NCBI GenBank assembly: GCA_001939145.1
Contig: LSRX01000797.1
Span: 35,631-99,630, forward strand
DNA length: 64,000 nucleotides
From: Symbiodinium microadriaticum
Lineage: Eukaryota; Sar; Dinophyceae; Suessiales; Symbiodiniaceae
Direction of reading: 5' to 3'
Part shown: positions 1 to 11,349 of the stretch, in pieces
How positions within the stretch are numbered: position 1 is the first letter of the stretch
Layout: each line of letters starts with the position of its first letter
Notes under the pieces: model-generated
What the model saw: only the letters and a program-made list of their open reading frames with translations
Told to the model about the DNA's origin: nothing
Database searches by the model: none
Program-made: the position numbers and the translations under genes

Positions 1-40
1 CATGATGATCACGGCCATCACCAGCAGTAGTAGTTGCACC

Positions 41-55
41 AGCACCAGCACCAGC

Positions 56-86
<31 letters not shown>

Positions 87-112
87 CCACCACCACCACC
101 ACCATCACCATC
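41..112. repeat. (CAC)n microsatellite
   Basis: A CAGCAC tract grades into pure CAC triplets and ends in CATCAC. From here to about 400 I see no gene. Positions 300-350 faintly resemble 5S rRNA but do not hold up. Confidence 0.9.
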
Positions 113-401
113 TGAATACGGGGTAATTACAGTGCCACTGAGCTTGCGCCCTTCGGCACAGATGCGCGCAAGGGAATTTAACTTTTAGGAATCGCAGTCG
201 GCGATTGCACTCTGTCCCAGATTGAGGTCTATGGCACCAGCAAGTCGTCATAGAGTCATGAGTTGGTAGAATGTGTAGGCACTGTTAGCATCTGGTCTGG
301 CCATTTAATAGGATCTTGCCATTCCAAACTCAACACGGAAGTTAGGCTCAGGGTGTGGGACATACGATAGCAGCATCAGTGTATCTGCCATATGTCAAGC
401 T

Positions 402-596
402 GTGGTGAAGCAAAGCCACATGTTCGCAGAGGCGGCTGTAATTGCGGGATCCAAGAATTTAGGCCCTAGCGCCCTGGCCCTTCCCCGCGGGACATTGGCA
501 CAGAGCAAGCCGCCGATCGCAACATTAGACATGATGCGCGCATGTCCATGTGGCCAGTTGCTCGGTAGCAGAGGCATCTTGGACCAGGTTGCATAA
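402..596 (+). CDS. weak coding island, unrecognised
   Basis: An open frame of 64 codons ends at TAA 594-596. It opens on GTG, with the first ATG at 420, so a start cannot be assigned. Composition is mixed and protein-like (for example VKQSHMFAEAAVIAGS) rather than the arginine/serine-rich texture of an antisense shadow. No family is recognised and no strong 3' splice site lies upstream. It may be an exon or chance. The stretch 600-1100 has open frames on both strands and nothing I can support. Confidence 0.2.
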   Translation: MVKQSHMFAEAAVIAGSKNLGPSALALPRGTLAQSKPPIATLDMMRACPCGQLLGSRGILDQVA

Positions 597-1112
597 CTAA
601 GTGTGGTGTTTGCCGGTTCTCTTCCGGCTGTATTCCCGTGTGAGCTGACACGCTTTCACTTTGGCCAACTGGTGCATGCAGCGCTACGTGCTCACATCCA
701 ATGGAAGGAGGTGAAGGAGGGCAAGGGAAGCGGTGTTCAGTGTAATCATTCCCAAGCAAGTCTCAGAACCTGGTGGGCTTTCTGCTTGCTAGGAGGGCTT
801 GTGCACTATTCTCACATTGCTTGTGGCTTGTCTGTGGCATCTTGACGAAAGCATGGCAACTCTTGTGCTTGTCGTCTGGGGCTGTTTATCCTCTCCACCT
901 GTTTTGGGCTCCAACCGAATGAAGTGGGGCTTTGGAGCACCACAGCAACTGCAACCATCATGGTGAAGCCCTAAACCCTGAAGCCTAAACCCTTCCCTTC
1001 TTTCATGGTCGCCCGACCAAGCTTTCTCGGTGGGAAGCCAAAGGCCCCCCCCCATCCAAGTAGCTGTCGGGTCGAGCGCTTTCATCGACTTCGTCCGCCG
1101 GTCTCTCTCAGA

Positions 1113-1384
1113 TCAACATGTCATCCGAAACTTCATGACCGAGGTAGATGAGCGATTTTCGATTCTCTGCCCGATAGTCTTGTGAGCGGCAGCATTAGCA
1201 GCCTCCACGATATTTCGCACCAATCTTTTCCAAAGTCGACCTCAACCAGCCCTCACGAGAATCTGCTTGAGCCAGTCTGAACTTTGTTAACGGCCCCCAA
1301 CGGTTTCCAACGTCCTTGGTAAAGCTCGATCTCCAAAGCTGCCATCATTTGCAGCTCTGCTCGATCCTTCAGTATAGTTTTCAC
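1113..1384 (-). pseudogene. decayed or frameshifted coding segment
   Basis: On the minus strand three adjacent blocks look coding but lie in different frames: one with KTILKDRAELQMMAALEIEL (near 1384-1310), one with LAQADSREGWLRSTLEKIG (near 1275-1220) and one with VRNIVEAANAAAHKTIGQRI (near 1215-1150). Single-base shifts would join them. No family is recognised. A plus-strand frame over 1080-1185 is also open, so strand is uncertain. Small introns, real decay or sequence errors could all explain the breaks. Confidence 0.3.
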
Positions 1385-1561
1385 GTTTCACGCACGCTGG
1401 CTGCGCAAGTGGCGTCTTCTCTCCTGTAAGCTGGCATACGCACCAAAAGCCGCAAGTGCACCTGTAATAGTTATCATGACCTGGGCCAGTTCGATCGTGC
1501 CTAGAGCAGCGGTTAATTATTGAAGCCAGCCTATCCCACTACTATTATCATTATTGCTGCG

Positions 1562-1625
<64 letters not shown>
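1562..1625. repeat. (ACT)n microsatellite
   Basis: Pure trinucleotide run followed by degenerate ACC/GAC triplets to about 1665. The neighbouring open frames to 2074 are rich in Ser, Leu, Phe and Cys and look like repeat by-products. 2080-2240 holds no recognisable gene. Confidence 0.9.
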
Positions 1626-1626
<1 letters not shown>

Positions 1627-2458
1627 CACTATTGCTACTACCACGACGACGACGACGACTACTACCTCCTCCAACTTGCTTTGACTGCCACCTCTACTAC
1701 TACTTCACCTCCTACTGCCACTCTTGATGCAACGGTTCGTGGCTTCGTTTCACATAGTTACGTCATTACGTTCTTTGTGCTCTGGCGTGTGTTGCTTGTT
1801 CGTATTCTCGTGCTGCTGCTGTTCTTGCCGGTCTTGCTGGTATCTACTTTGTGGCTCATGGTGTCGCTTCTGCCATCGCCGCCGGGACTGCTGTCGCAGT
1901 CGTCGTTATCGTCCTTCAGCTGGCTTTGCCTTCTCTTCATCCTTTTCTCCCGTTTTGCGAAAGTCAGATCCTTCTTCTCCGATTTCTGCGGTACCGGTGC
2001 GGCCAGACCAGGTGGAAGGTGCCATGAGCATGTTTCACAGTATGCAATCCGAAACTCTTGACAATTTAATTTGACCCTCGTTTACAACCCCAAGTCTCCA
2101 TAGCTGTTATAGTTTGTCTTGCAGACTCGTGTCATCGAGCCCCGAAGCATCAAAACAGCCTGAATGCTAGGAGGCAGCAATGTGACGATTGCGGGTTTCG
2201 GCTTATGTCTAGGTTTAGAGGGTTTAGCGTTCATGGGGTCTGGTATGCCTAACCTTGAAAACCTAAGCTAGGTTCCAGCTCTTTCAACGTGGGCACTTTG
2301 GGGTTGGGCTCGAGTGTTTCGGTCTGTAGGTTTGGTCCCGGGGACCCGAGTGCAGGAAGCAGATCAGATGCCAAGGTGGAGAAACTGAAGTGAAACGTAT
2401 AGCTCTGTGAGCTCTGTGCAATTGCCGAGATTCGGACCTCAGCGAGGGGTCTGGAGCC

Positions 2459-2743
2459 TTGTTCAGGGTTGAAATTTCTGAGGCAGCAGAAGGACAAGCT
2501 GTTCTATGTGAGAAGAGAATGCTGAAGTATCAGATTAGCTTGGGCGCACTGCACGAGACACGGGCTCAATCTATTAAAGCCCTAGACCACAGGTCCTGTA
2601 TTTATCTATCAGCCGTGCAGCCTTCTACGCGAGGGTGGAGCGAGGTTTCGGATGGGGTGCTCGTCTCGTCTCGGAATGTACTGGTGGGCAAAGCATATGC
2701 TACATGGCACAGGGCATCGCGGAGACACAATGCCACAGTATGA
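2459..2743 (+). CDS. weak coding island, unrecognised
   Basis: An open frame of about 94 codons has no ATG start (it opens on TTG). The composition is protein-like, for example VEISEAAEGQAVLCEKRMLK. Overlapping frames are also open, and 2750-4350 contains only short frames without recognisable motifs. Could be an exon or chance. Confidence 0.2.
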   Translation: MFRVEISEAAEGQAVLCEKRMLKYQISLGALHETRAQSIKALDHRSCIYLSAVQPSTRGWSEVSDGVLVSSRNVLVGKAYATWHRASRRHNATV

Positions 2744-4370
2744 ACTCTACGTTATTCGAGGCATCTCGCTTCTCATCTGCCCCGCTGCCGTTTGCGGCGG
2801 GAGTGTCCTGCACACAGGATTCCCTTGCTGGGTTGCTGCTTCCAGACACAAGGTTCGTGCTTAATCGAAGTATGCCTGGGGCTACGGCTCTGCGGGTTTC
2901 CATTGCAAGGGGGTCAAATGGCATTTATCAGTGAGACGAGGCAAAGCGCGGGTTCGAAGAATCGAGCCGCAGGCCTGGCTGACACTATTCCCGTAGAGTC
3001 CCGAATTATATAATTCAGGGTTTATAGGGAGTTTAGTGATAGAATTATACCTATGCCATAGCATACGGATGTTGTGACACAACATGATACAACCTTGTCC
3101 GAGTCTTCGTCGCTGAAGCCTTTCAAGATTTGGAACCCAAAGATCCTCCGTCTTGAACGTGTATAACCCCTGTCTAAAGCCCAAACACCATAGAGGCAGG
3201 ATATACATCATCGTAGTCTATAGCTGATGAAGCTAATGTCACTGTGACCGGTCAGGGAGCAGCAATCCAGGTTCTATTGCTGCGCTTTAGGCAGTCCGCT
3301 GTTCTGCACGCCTTCTGGACCCCGCCCGGCTAATGTCAGCAGTTTCGGGTTTCGATTGGACGGTTGAAGTCTGGACTCTCATCTCGTACAGTACAAGATG
3401 TAGCCTGGCCCGCGTTTGTAATGTGTCTACAGAGTTGAGTAGTATTGACACGGGGTGTGGCGGCGTAGCCTTTAAGATACAAAGCTGGGAAAGCAGCGCA
3501 CATGTGGCACTTCTGCGAACGTTTATATCTGTCCGTAGCAATGTTGTTGCAACTGTTAGCATCAGTTGGGTGGTATCTAGCGGGATGGAGCAGGCAAATA
3601 TACCTCATATTCAGTAGTTCGACTTCAAGCAATCCGCTCTATCCGACTACGTGATTCCAGGGCTACACCACAGAGATAGGGCCAAGATCTTCAGGTTCAT
3701 ACCGTATGCCTCGTAGACTCCAACGTTGAGAGAGCAGCAGCTCAGCCCCTATCAAACTTTAGGTTTAAGGCTTCGGGTCTGGAAGGCGTGTTAGTTCCGC
3801 AAGTTTCATTTTAACTGCTCGGCCAATGCAGATTTATTCCATGAGCCACAGGTATGCATGGTCTGAGTGAGTGCAACCCGACAGTACTCAGCCGTGACGC
3901 AGGGTCTCTGAAAGTGCTTATAATGCCAGGCAACAGCTGCCGCAATGTTGAATGAACGTATCTGTCTCAGATACGTGCAGGCACCCCTGCTAAAGGGTAA
4001 GCCTCTGGCCAGAAGTTTGCTAGCTGAGATGACCAGAACACAGCAGGCGCCCGACGAGTACAGGGACTTCTTGACAAAGGGATGACTGCGTCCTTTGCTG
4101 AGACGGGAGGCCTCGTTTCGGCGTCAAGCCTCTGGCGCTTTCGTTTTGCTGGTTGAAAAAGCAGATCAGCGCTTGGGGCTTCTAGAGGGGTTGAGGAGCG
4201 AGAGAGAAGCACCTGCAAAAGGATCTTTGAGAATGAGGATGCGGTTTCGGGGGCGTTTATATCTGTAGTAGTGCAAGGAATTCAAATTGTTATGCTGTAT
4301 GTTTCGTAGAGCGGACAAGACGGTGGATGTTGATTCAGTCGCTCATGCTAACAAGCATTTTGCTTGACAG

Positions 4371-4587
4371 AGTGTGACATCATGTACCTTCTGTTTGTGT
4401 CTTGAATGTGTATATCATGCTTTGCACCGTGCCGCACGTGCTTGATACTTTTTTTGTCATCGCGGACGACATTTCTGGTGAAGACTTCTACAAGATGATG
4501 CAAAACTATGGAACGCGCGCATCCCCAAACCTACAGCGGTTTCGCTCAATCCCGAGATGTAGGAGACAAGGGTCTGAGATTAAGTGA
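4371..4587 (+). CDS. candidate exon, unrecognised
   Basis: A branch-point-like GCTAAC (about 4347) and TTGCTTGACAG ending at 4370 form a credible 3' splice site. Downstream an open frame reads HVLDTFFVIADDISGEDFYK and stops at 4585-4587. A TGA sits in the same frame just after the proposed AG, so the junction is not settled. No family is recognised. Confidence 0.3.
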
Positions 4588-4709
4588 TCAGTACTCAGTT
4601 CTTTTTGCTCAGGGTTCGGTCACTATAGCATACAAACTTGGACCATGATACGATATAGCAGACGACAATAGACTCTGATACTCAGTCATATGCTAGAAGA
4701 TACGACTCT

Positions 4710-4748
4710 CTCTCTCTCCCTCCCTCCCTCCCTCCCTCCCTCCCTCCT
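4710..4748. repeat. (CT)n/(CCCT)n pyrimidine tract
   Basis: CTCT repeats pass into CCCT repeats. Short simple-sequence tract, nothing else seen in it. Confidence 0.85.
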
Positions 4749-4820
4749 TCCGTTTTTCTATGTAGGTATGTTTCCAGGGTTGCGCGCCTTCGGTTGACGA
4801 TGATCCGAAGACAGGGCCGC

Positions 4821-5126
4821 TCAGGGAATTACGAACAACCTCCTAAAAGCAAGGGACTGAGATGGCGAAGGTGTGAAAGTTGAAAGACCTACTCTGCAAG
4901 AGGCATGCCAATGCCATAGACATTGAGCGTGTTTGCGAAGGTCTGGTTTCATTCCCTGAAATGGCCCTGTCAGAGTCTCCCCATAATCACGGCGCGCGTT
5001 GAAGGTGGGTCGATATGAGTATATTTTCAGGATCTTGATTGCTCCACCAAGTTGGAAATTCCCAACATGGGCATCTGAGCCTTGCTTCCGTTCACCCTGG
5101 CTTGCTCCAGAGTTGAGCCTACCCAC
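4821..5126 (-). CDS. weak coding island, unrecognised
   Basis: Minus-strand open frame of 101 codons opening on GTG. Texture is protein-like in its middle (for example KPDLRKHAQCLWHWHA). No domain, signal peptide or membrane segment stands out, and no clear splice sites bound it. Low confidence. Confidence 0.22.
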   Translation of the reverse strand: MGRLNSGASQGERKQGSDAHVGNFQLGGAIKILKIYSYRPTFNARRDYGETLTGPFQGMKPDLRKHAQCLWHWHASCRVGLSTFTPSPSQSLAFRRLFVIP

Positions 5127-5419
5127 AGCCCCGAAGCATCACAACCTGATGTTTAAATTTTTTGTCTGAAGCTTAAATGCAAGAACAGTCGCGGAAGCAA
5201 CGGTAGTGACACCACGCATGAAGCCTTCGCTTCCAGGACCGGCCTGCCTTACTTCAGCGTGTTCCGCCTGAACGCGGAGATCATGCACCATGCTAGCAGT
5301 TGTAGGGTTTAGCAGTTGTAGATCTGAGGGGCACGTTTGGTTTGGACGTTGGCTTAGCCCCTCTTGGCTTCCTGACTTTTGTCTCGGGGCTCTTTTCTTT
5401 TGTTAGTGCTGAGAAATAA

Positions 5420-5503
5420 ATATATAGTAAATAAATAAATCTATTTGTTTATGTATTTATATTTATTTAACTCTATCTATCTATCTATCTATCTGTCTAT
5501 CTG

Positions 5504-5552
<49 letters not shown>

Positions 5553-5563
5553 ATATATATATG
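5420..5563. repeat. (ATCT)n and (AT)n microsatellites
   Basis: An AAAT-rich stretch is followed by tetranucleotide CTAT repeats with a few CTGT variants, then a short (AT)n. The 88-codon frame across it is a repeat by-product. Confidence 0.9.
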
Positions 5564-5669
5564 CAAAACACATGCATTTATGGTTCTACGTGCAGGGGCG
5601 CATCTAAGACAGGCACACTGTGCCTTTTGGTTGTATCGGAGCCTCGGGTCACCTGTGGCTCTTGGGAGT

Positions 5670-6740
5670 TTATTGGGCTTAGGGTTTTGGAGTTTAGGGT
5701 TTAGGTTTTAGGGTTTAGGTTTTAGGGTTTAGGGTTTAGGGTTTAGGGTTTAGGGTTTGGGTTTGGGGTTCTGGGAGGCACGTCGAAACCCTATGCCCTC
5801 AGCCGCCGTGTTTTGTTATCCCTCGGGCCTGGCTGAAAACATCCGAGCCGAATGCCAGGTAACATGAGACATTGAAATCGAAACAGCGTCTCTTCAAAAC
5901 TTGATGCCTGAGAGCCTAAACAAATTTGGAGTTGTGTCCGACCCCCTTTAAGTCCCTCCCCTTAAGCCTCCCTTTAAGCCCCCCTTGAAGTCCCCTTGAA
6001 GCTCCCTTTAAAGCCTTTCAGGTTCGGCGCGGTGCAGGGAGACGACCACCCGACGCAATGCTACGGGCCACTTGGGCTGCGCGATTGCTAAGGCTTGGCG
6101 TTTGGGTGGTCCTTTGTCCCTAAACCCTAAAAAAAACCTTGAATCCTAAACCCTAAACTTAAACCCTAAACCTTGAGCACTAAACCTTGAACCGTAAACT
6201 AACCGACTGTAAGGGATCTCGGAGGTAGTGACCCAGCCTCCGAGCTCAGGCTCGCGGCTTTTTCGGGGCTGTGGTCCCACATGAACCCCAGGGTTTAGGG
6301 TTTAGCGTGGTCAGGGGCGAAACACTCTTCGTGTACTGTTCTCGATTTCTGTGACCTTCAATTAGGATTTGGGGTTTGGGGTTTAGGGAATCGGTTTTTC
6401 GGATGTCAGCCTGAAATCTTTTGCCATGAAGCCCAAATCCCCAACCCCCAATCTGCCAAACCCTAGCCGCCCCTATGCTATCAGGAACCCCAAACTCAAG
6501 TTTTGTACCACAAAGCCCAAGATCCTCCCATCAAGATCCCTAGCCCCGAACCCTGCAATATCCTGAACTCCAAACCCTAAACCCCCCTGAATATCCTGAA
6601 CCCCAAACCCCAAGCCTTCACCCTCTACCCTCCAAGCCCCTAAGCCCCCAAAGCCCCTACACCCCGAAACGAAAGCCGAGGCGAAACTTTGCGTCCCAGA
6701 CGATCCCCTTTCCACCGGGTCAAGATCCAATGAAGAATCC
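5670..6740. repeat. TTTAGGG/CCCTAAA-rich region
   Basis: Near-perfect TTTAGGG repeats with one- or two-base variants occupy about 5690-5765 on the plus strand. The complementary CCCTAAA form recurs at 6120-6200 and 6430-6600, and forward copies reappear near 6290. Many of the spaced 'aaccct' words are degenerate. I see no gene from 5150 to 6880. This is the plant/dinoflagellate telomere word in interstitial form. Confidence 0.85.
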
Positions 6741-6883
6741 CTATACCACGCTGAGACCTCGGAGTGGGATTGTGGATCCTTGAAGGGCTCCGTTAAGGAC
6801 TTTGCAGGGGCTCCTTTAAGGGCTTCCTTCCTTTAAGGATTCCTTTCGGGGCTCCCATAACGGCTCCTTTAAGGGCTTCTTTN

Positions 6884-8574
6884 CCATTAGTGAGTTCTTG
6901 AATGTTCAGTGAAACTAGTTTGGTATTTACAAAAACCATTTACAGAACTATCATAGAAAGATGGCAGGTAATAAACGTTTAGTCACGACGAACAGGAGGA
7001 AACCATTAGTGAGTTCTTGAATGTTCAGTGAAACTAGTTTGGTATTTACAAAAACCATTTACAGAACTATCATAGAAAGATGGCAGGTAATAAACGTTTA
7101 GTCACGACGAACAGGAGGAAACCATTAGTGAGTTCTTGAATGTTCAGTGAAACTAGTTTGGTATTTACAAAAACCATTTACAGAACTATCATAGAAAGAT
7201 GGCAGGTAATAAACGTTTAGTCACGACGAACAGGAGGAAACCATTAGTGAGTTCTTGAATGTTCAGTGAAACTAGTTTGGTATTTACAAAAACCATTTAC
7301 AGAACTATCATAGAAAGATGGCAGGTAATAAACGTTTAGTCACGACGAACAGGAGGAAACCATTAGTGAGTTCTTGAATGTTCAGTGAAACTAGTTTGGT
7401 ATTTACAAAAACCATTTACAGAACTATCATAGAAAGATGGCAGGTAATAAACGTTTAGTCACGACGAACAGGAGGAAACCATTAGTGAGTTCTTGAATGT
7501 TCAGTGAAACTAGTTTGGTATTTACAAAAACCATTTACAGAACTATCATAGAAAGATGGCAGGTAATAAACGTTTAGTCACGACGAACAGGAGGAAACCA
7601 TTAGTGAGTTCTTGAATGTTCAGTGAAACTAGTTTGGTATTTACAAAAACCATTTACAGAACTATCATAGAAAGATGGCAGGTAATAAACGTTTAGTCAC
7701 GACGAACAGGAGGAAACCATTAGTGAGTTCTTGAATGTTCAGTGAAACTAGTTTGGTATTTACAAAAACCATTTACAGAACTATCATAGAAAGATGGCAG
7801 GTAATAAACGTTTAGTCACGACGAACAGGAGGAAACCATTAGTGAGTTCTTGAATGTTCAGTGAAACTAGTTTGGTATTTACAAAAACCATTTACAGAAC
7901 TATCATAGAAAGATGGCAGGTAATAAACGTTTAGTCACGACGAACAGGAGGAAACCATTAGTGAGTTCTTGAATGTTCAGTGAAACTAGTTTGGTATTTA
8001 CAAAAACCATTTACAGAACTATCATAGAAAGATGGCAGGTAATAAACGTTTAGTCACGACGAACAGGAGGAAACCATTAGTGAGTTCTTGAATGTTCAGT
8101 GAAACTAGTTTGGTATTTACAAAAACCATTTACAGAACTATCATAGAAAGATGGCAGGTAATAAACGTTTAGTCACGACGAACAGGAGGAAACCATTAGT
8201 GAGTTCTTGAATGTTCAGTGAAACTAGTTTGGTATTTACAAAAACCATTTACAGAACTATCATAGAAAGATGGCAGGTAATAAACGTTTAGTCACGACGA
8301 ACAGGAGGAAACCATTAGTGAGTTCTTGAATGTTCAGTGAAACTAGTTTGGTATTTACAAAAACCATTTACAGAACTAGCACAAAAAGATGGCAGGTAAT
8401 AAACGTTTTGTCACGACGAACAGGAGGAAATCATTAGTGAGTTCTTGAATGTTCAGTGAAACTAGTTCTGTATTTACAAAAACCATTTACAGAACTAGCA
8501 CAAAAAATGGCAGGTAATAAACGTTTTGTCACGACGAACAGGAGGAAATCATTAGTGAGTTCTTGAATGTTCAG
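6884..8574. repeat. 119-bp satellite array, about 14 copies
   Basis: A 119-bp unit beginning CCATTAGTGAGTTC repeats head to tail from just after a single N at 6883. The first dozen or so copies look identical. The last two differ by substitutions (for example AGCACAAAAA for ATCATAGAAA) and by small length change. Each unit holds two tiny ATG frames, one starting MFSETSLVFTKT (26 codons) and one starting MAGNKRLVTTNRR (19 codons). Because 119 is not a multiple of three no long frame forms. The unit is markedly more AT-rich than the flanking DNA. Confidence 0.97.
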
Positions 8575-9165
8575 GAAAGGAGAACCATGAAACAATAAGG
8601 TGATCATGTGTGCAAAATGTAAGTTTAGTCAACAAAAAATCCGTTTTGTATAAACTGAATATGCCTGAGAACATAGGTAAACACATTGTAAGTTTAATTG
8701 TGAAGAATGATGTGTCTAAAACTCTGAAAGTGTTTGAGGGTAATGTTTATGGTTGCAGTATAAAAAAGGCTTGAGAATGCGGATGAAGCCGTTGAAGATG
8801 AACAGAAGTAGTGCATAGAACAACACATGGAACAGTATCCTTCAGACAGGAAAGGTGAAGCCCCGAACAGTCCAACAAACGATTATGTCAAGTTACACCC
8901 AGATCCTACACAAAAAAGGTGAACGCACATGTTCAAAGGGGGCTTTATAATATAGAGCTCCGTACAGAGCTCAAGCCCTGTCATGATGTGCTGTTCGGAG
9001 GAGACAGAAGAGATAAATGCTAGATGTTGGTAAGCGGTTTCTAGACTACATTGGGGAAAAGTGAAGACCACAACAAAGTTTAATATGAACTGTGTTCAAC
9101 AAAGACTTTACCACTGAGCAAAAATTCGATGACATGAAGAATAGAAGCTTTTTCTATTAAGGGGG
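8575..9165 (+). pseudogene. AT-rich decayed coding sequence next to the satellite
   Basis: Successive plus-strand segments read like one protein interrupted by indels and stops. One frame contains MPENIGKHIVSLIVKNDVSK. After an A-run (about 8764) another frame contains EQYPSDRKGEAPNSPTNDY. After a second A-run another reads HVQRGLYNIELRTELKP, and later frames contain MLDVGKRFLDYIGEK and TEQKFDDMKNRSFFY. Two or more in-frame stops remain. AT content and codon use are unlike all neighbours. No family is recognised. The last satellite unit runs into its 5' edge, so the array may derive from the same source. A viral or other foreign insert is possible but unproven. Confidence 0.5.
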
Positions 9166-9289
9166 GCATTTCTCAGTTCATGCCATTAGGGTAGTTGTAC
9201 CATGGATAAGGTTATGTGCTTAGGTAGTTGCTTTGGTTAGGGTCCTGCTAAAAAAAGTTTGGTGAACGTTGGGGAGGGGATATTGGGGG

Positions 9290-9500
9290 TATGGCAAGAA
9301 CTGGGAGATGACCCTTGCTAGCTCTTTTAGGGGTTTAGGGGTTTTAGGGGTTTATGGTTTACTCAAAAGGGTGTTGTAACGGGTTACAGGGGGGGGGAGA
9401 GTTTGGGACTGAAGGCTTCGGAGCTTCAGGGGTTCAGGGTTGCAGGTTTAGGGTTTGGGTGTTTGGGGTTCAGGGGTTTACGGGTGTAGTAGGCTAAGGA
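9290..9500. repeat. degenerate TTTAGGG-like tract
   Basis: G-rich words such as GGGTTTAGGG and GGGGTTTA recur through this stretch with no regular period. No gene is seen from 9170 to about 9650. Confidence 0.6.
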
Positions 9501-9661
9501 TATTCAGCTTCGTGAAACTGCTCGGACTTGTTGAGGGTTTAGGTGGATTTTGCGGCGTTGGCCGTACGGCTGCTCCCAGCAAGAACTGCGGCCAGAATAT
9601 AGTGGCTGAAAATAATTACCAAAACTATTTTTGGGGCTCCCTATTTCAAGTACAGTATAGT

Positions 9662-10087
9662 CTACCCCAAAACCCTATTCTGATCATTAAGGCCCTTATA
9701 TTGCTGAGGTTGACCTGCCGACTGCCGATCAGCGAGACCTGGCGGCTGCGACATGCCGCATGAGAGCACTCTGCGCACAAGGGTTTGCCAAGCGACCCTC
9801 CCCAAGCCTGTGCACCGAACTCCAGCACCTCCGATACAGAGAAGTTGTGCACCACTACCTCCCGAAACGATAGCTCCTTCGTAGCTATTGCCTTCGACCT
9901 CCTCGCCTGGCTTCACTGCGCGAGATCTGCCACAGACCGGCTCCTTCTGGTCCCCAGTATATGCAAGACGGTTCGAGCAGGAGAGGTTTATGACTGCTGT
10001 GCCACTTACTGGGCATGCAGGTGTGTTTTTGCAGGTCTTAAGGATAGGGGGAGGTCGATGTTTAGGCGTCATAGTACCTGGAGTCAT
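9662..10087 (-). CDS. open frame of 141 codons, strand uncertain
   Basis: The minus strand is open for 141 codons, with protein-like stretches such as VKPGEEVEGNSYEGAIVSGG. A plus-strand frame over 9850-10020 is also plausible (FTARDLPQTGSFWSPVYARR) and ends at a GCAG/GTGTGT donor-like site near 10020. Only one can be real. The next island to the right is on the minus strand, which slightly favours minus. No family is recognised. Confidence 0.25.
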   Translation of the reverse strand: MTPGTMTPKHRPPPILKTCKNTPACPVSGTAVINLSCSNRLAYTGDQKEPVCGRSRAVKPGEEVEGNSYEGAIVSGGSGAQLLCIGGAGVRCTGLGRVAWQTLVRRVLSCGMSQPPGLADRQSAGQPQQYKGLNDQNRVLG

Positions 10088-10167
10088 GGCTGCTGCCAGT
10101 CAGAATGTGGTACGACCCTTCCTAGTGGAAGGAAAGCTATGGGCGTGTTGTAGCTACGGCAGGTGTG

Positions 10168-10418
10168 TTACCGGGACCTAGAGGACACGAGCTGAGGTAA
10201 TTGCCCATGCACTTGAGCCAGCATCCCAAAGGTTTCTGCACATGGAGGACAGCATGAGCATATGCCGTTGCCAAACAGTGATGCTAGCTTGACAAACTGG
10301 TAGATACAGCTCAGATCGAGATTCGCTGGCTCAGTCTTCCATCGTTGACGGCGGCGTTGTCGCATGAAGTCATGAAGGATGTCGAAGAAAGTCAATGCTG
10401 ACTGCTTTGCTGCTGGGT
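10168..10418 (-). CDS. candidate exon, unrecognised
   Basis: A minus-strand frame of about 80 codons has convincing coding texture (FFDILHDFMRQRRRQRWKTE, then IYQFVKLASLFGNG). An ACACCCAG acceptor-like site precedes it near 10418. It runs to a stop at 10168-10170, but a GC-type donor (GCATATGC) after the FGN residues would end the exon earlier. It probably belongs to a multi-exon minus-strand gene. Confidence 0.42.
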
Positions 10419-10429
10419 GTAGTCTGCCT

Positions 10430-10850
10430 TCCTACATCCACGGCCTCTATGTATAGTATGTGATATCACAGCATATCATAGATTGCCATATGATACCATA
10501 TCGTCTCATGTCATATCGTATTGTATGATTTTACTTTACTTTGCTTTACATTGCGTTGTACTGCATTGTATTGTATCATACTGCGTATGATATGTTATAT
10601 TACGTATACTATAATCCATCATATTAGACAGTGTTGTTCTGTACTCGACTATACTGCATTACAATACTCTATGTGTTGCATCAGCTTGTATGATTTTTAT
10701 ACTGCATGTTATTATGTTACGTTCGTAGGTACCAGGTTAGGTTGGATCAGATCAGGTTTTGTTAAGTTAGGTGTCGATAGGTGGTTAAATTACTGTATAG
10801 TACATGTTTTCAACATTCTACCCTGTTTATTTTTATATGTGCGGACATGA
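10430..10850. other. AT-rich intergenic DNA
   Basis: Loose repeats of ATGATATCATAT and TGTATTGTA words without a fixed period. The 109-codon frame is rich in Tyr, Cys and Ile, as expected from the repeats. I see no gene from here to about 11200. Confidence 0.6.
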
Positions 10851-11223
10851 ACCGGATCACTGGTCTTTGGCCGTTGGTCAGCTCCTTTTCTTTTAAGCAT
10901 CGACTTCTTGTCGTATTCGGGTTGTAGGGTTCGAGGTGTAGGGTTGGGAAGACGAGATGAGTTCAGGTCTTGTGACAACTTGCAAAGCCGCCCCAGAGCC
11001 CGATTATGCCTGATTTGCCTCGCGCCTTGCCAAGAGCTTGCACTGCTCACTATGATTTTGATAAAGGCATTGGTTTGCGTTACATTGTTACATGTTTCTT
11101 AGTTCTAGTTTTATGGCATTCCTCGCCCTATGCTTCAATGAGCTCCCTGAACTCTAAACCTTAGCCCGGAACCCTAAACCCTACAACCGGGACTTGTAGC
11201 CTAAACCCGAAATCGTCACTGAC

Positions 11224-11349
11224 TTGACACAAGGTGCCTCCAACGACAAGCTTCGCACCGTTTGCACTAGGCTTGCTGGGTTGCGTCGAGTAGTGGTGCG
11301 AGGATTGTGTGCAGGAACAGTTAAGTTAGCCCAAAGAGAACGGCATTGA
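11224..11349 (+). CDS. candidate exon, unrecognised
   Basis: A 41-codon frame ends at TGA 11347-11349, with good coding texture (LTQGASNDKLRTVCTRLAGL). It has no ATG and no family match. A GTGCAGGAACAG donor-like site near 11310 might end it sooner. CCCTAAA words lie just upstream. Confidence 0.3.
   Translation: MTQGASNDKLRTVCTRLAGLRRVVVRGLCAGTVKLAQRERH

Noticed and set aside
285..390. Possible 5S rRNA gene
   Set aside because: A short stretch (AACTCAACACGGAAGTTAGG) recalls the 5S middle region, but the ends do not pair and the rest does not match.
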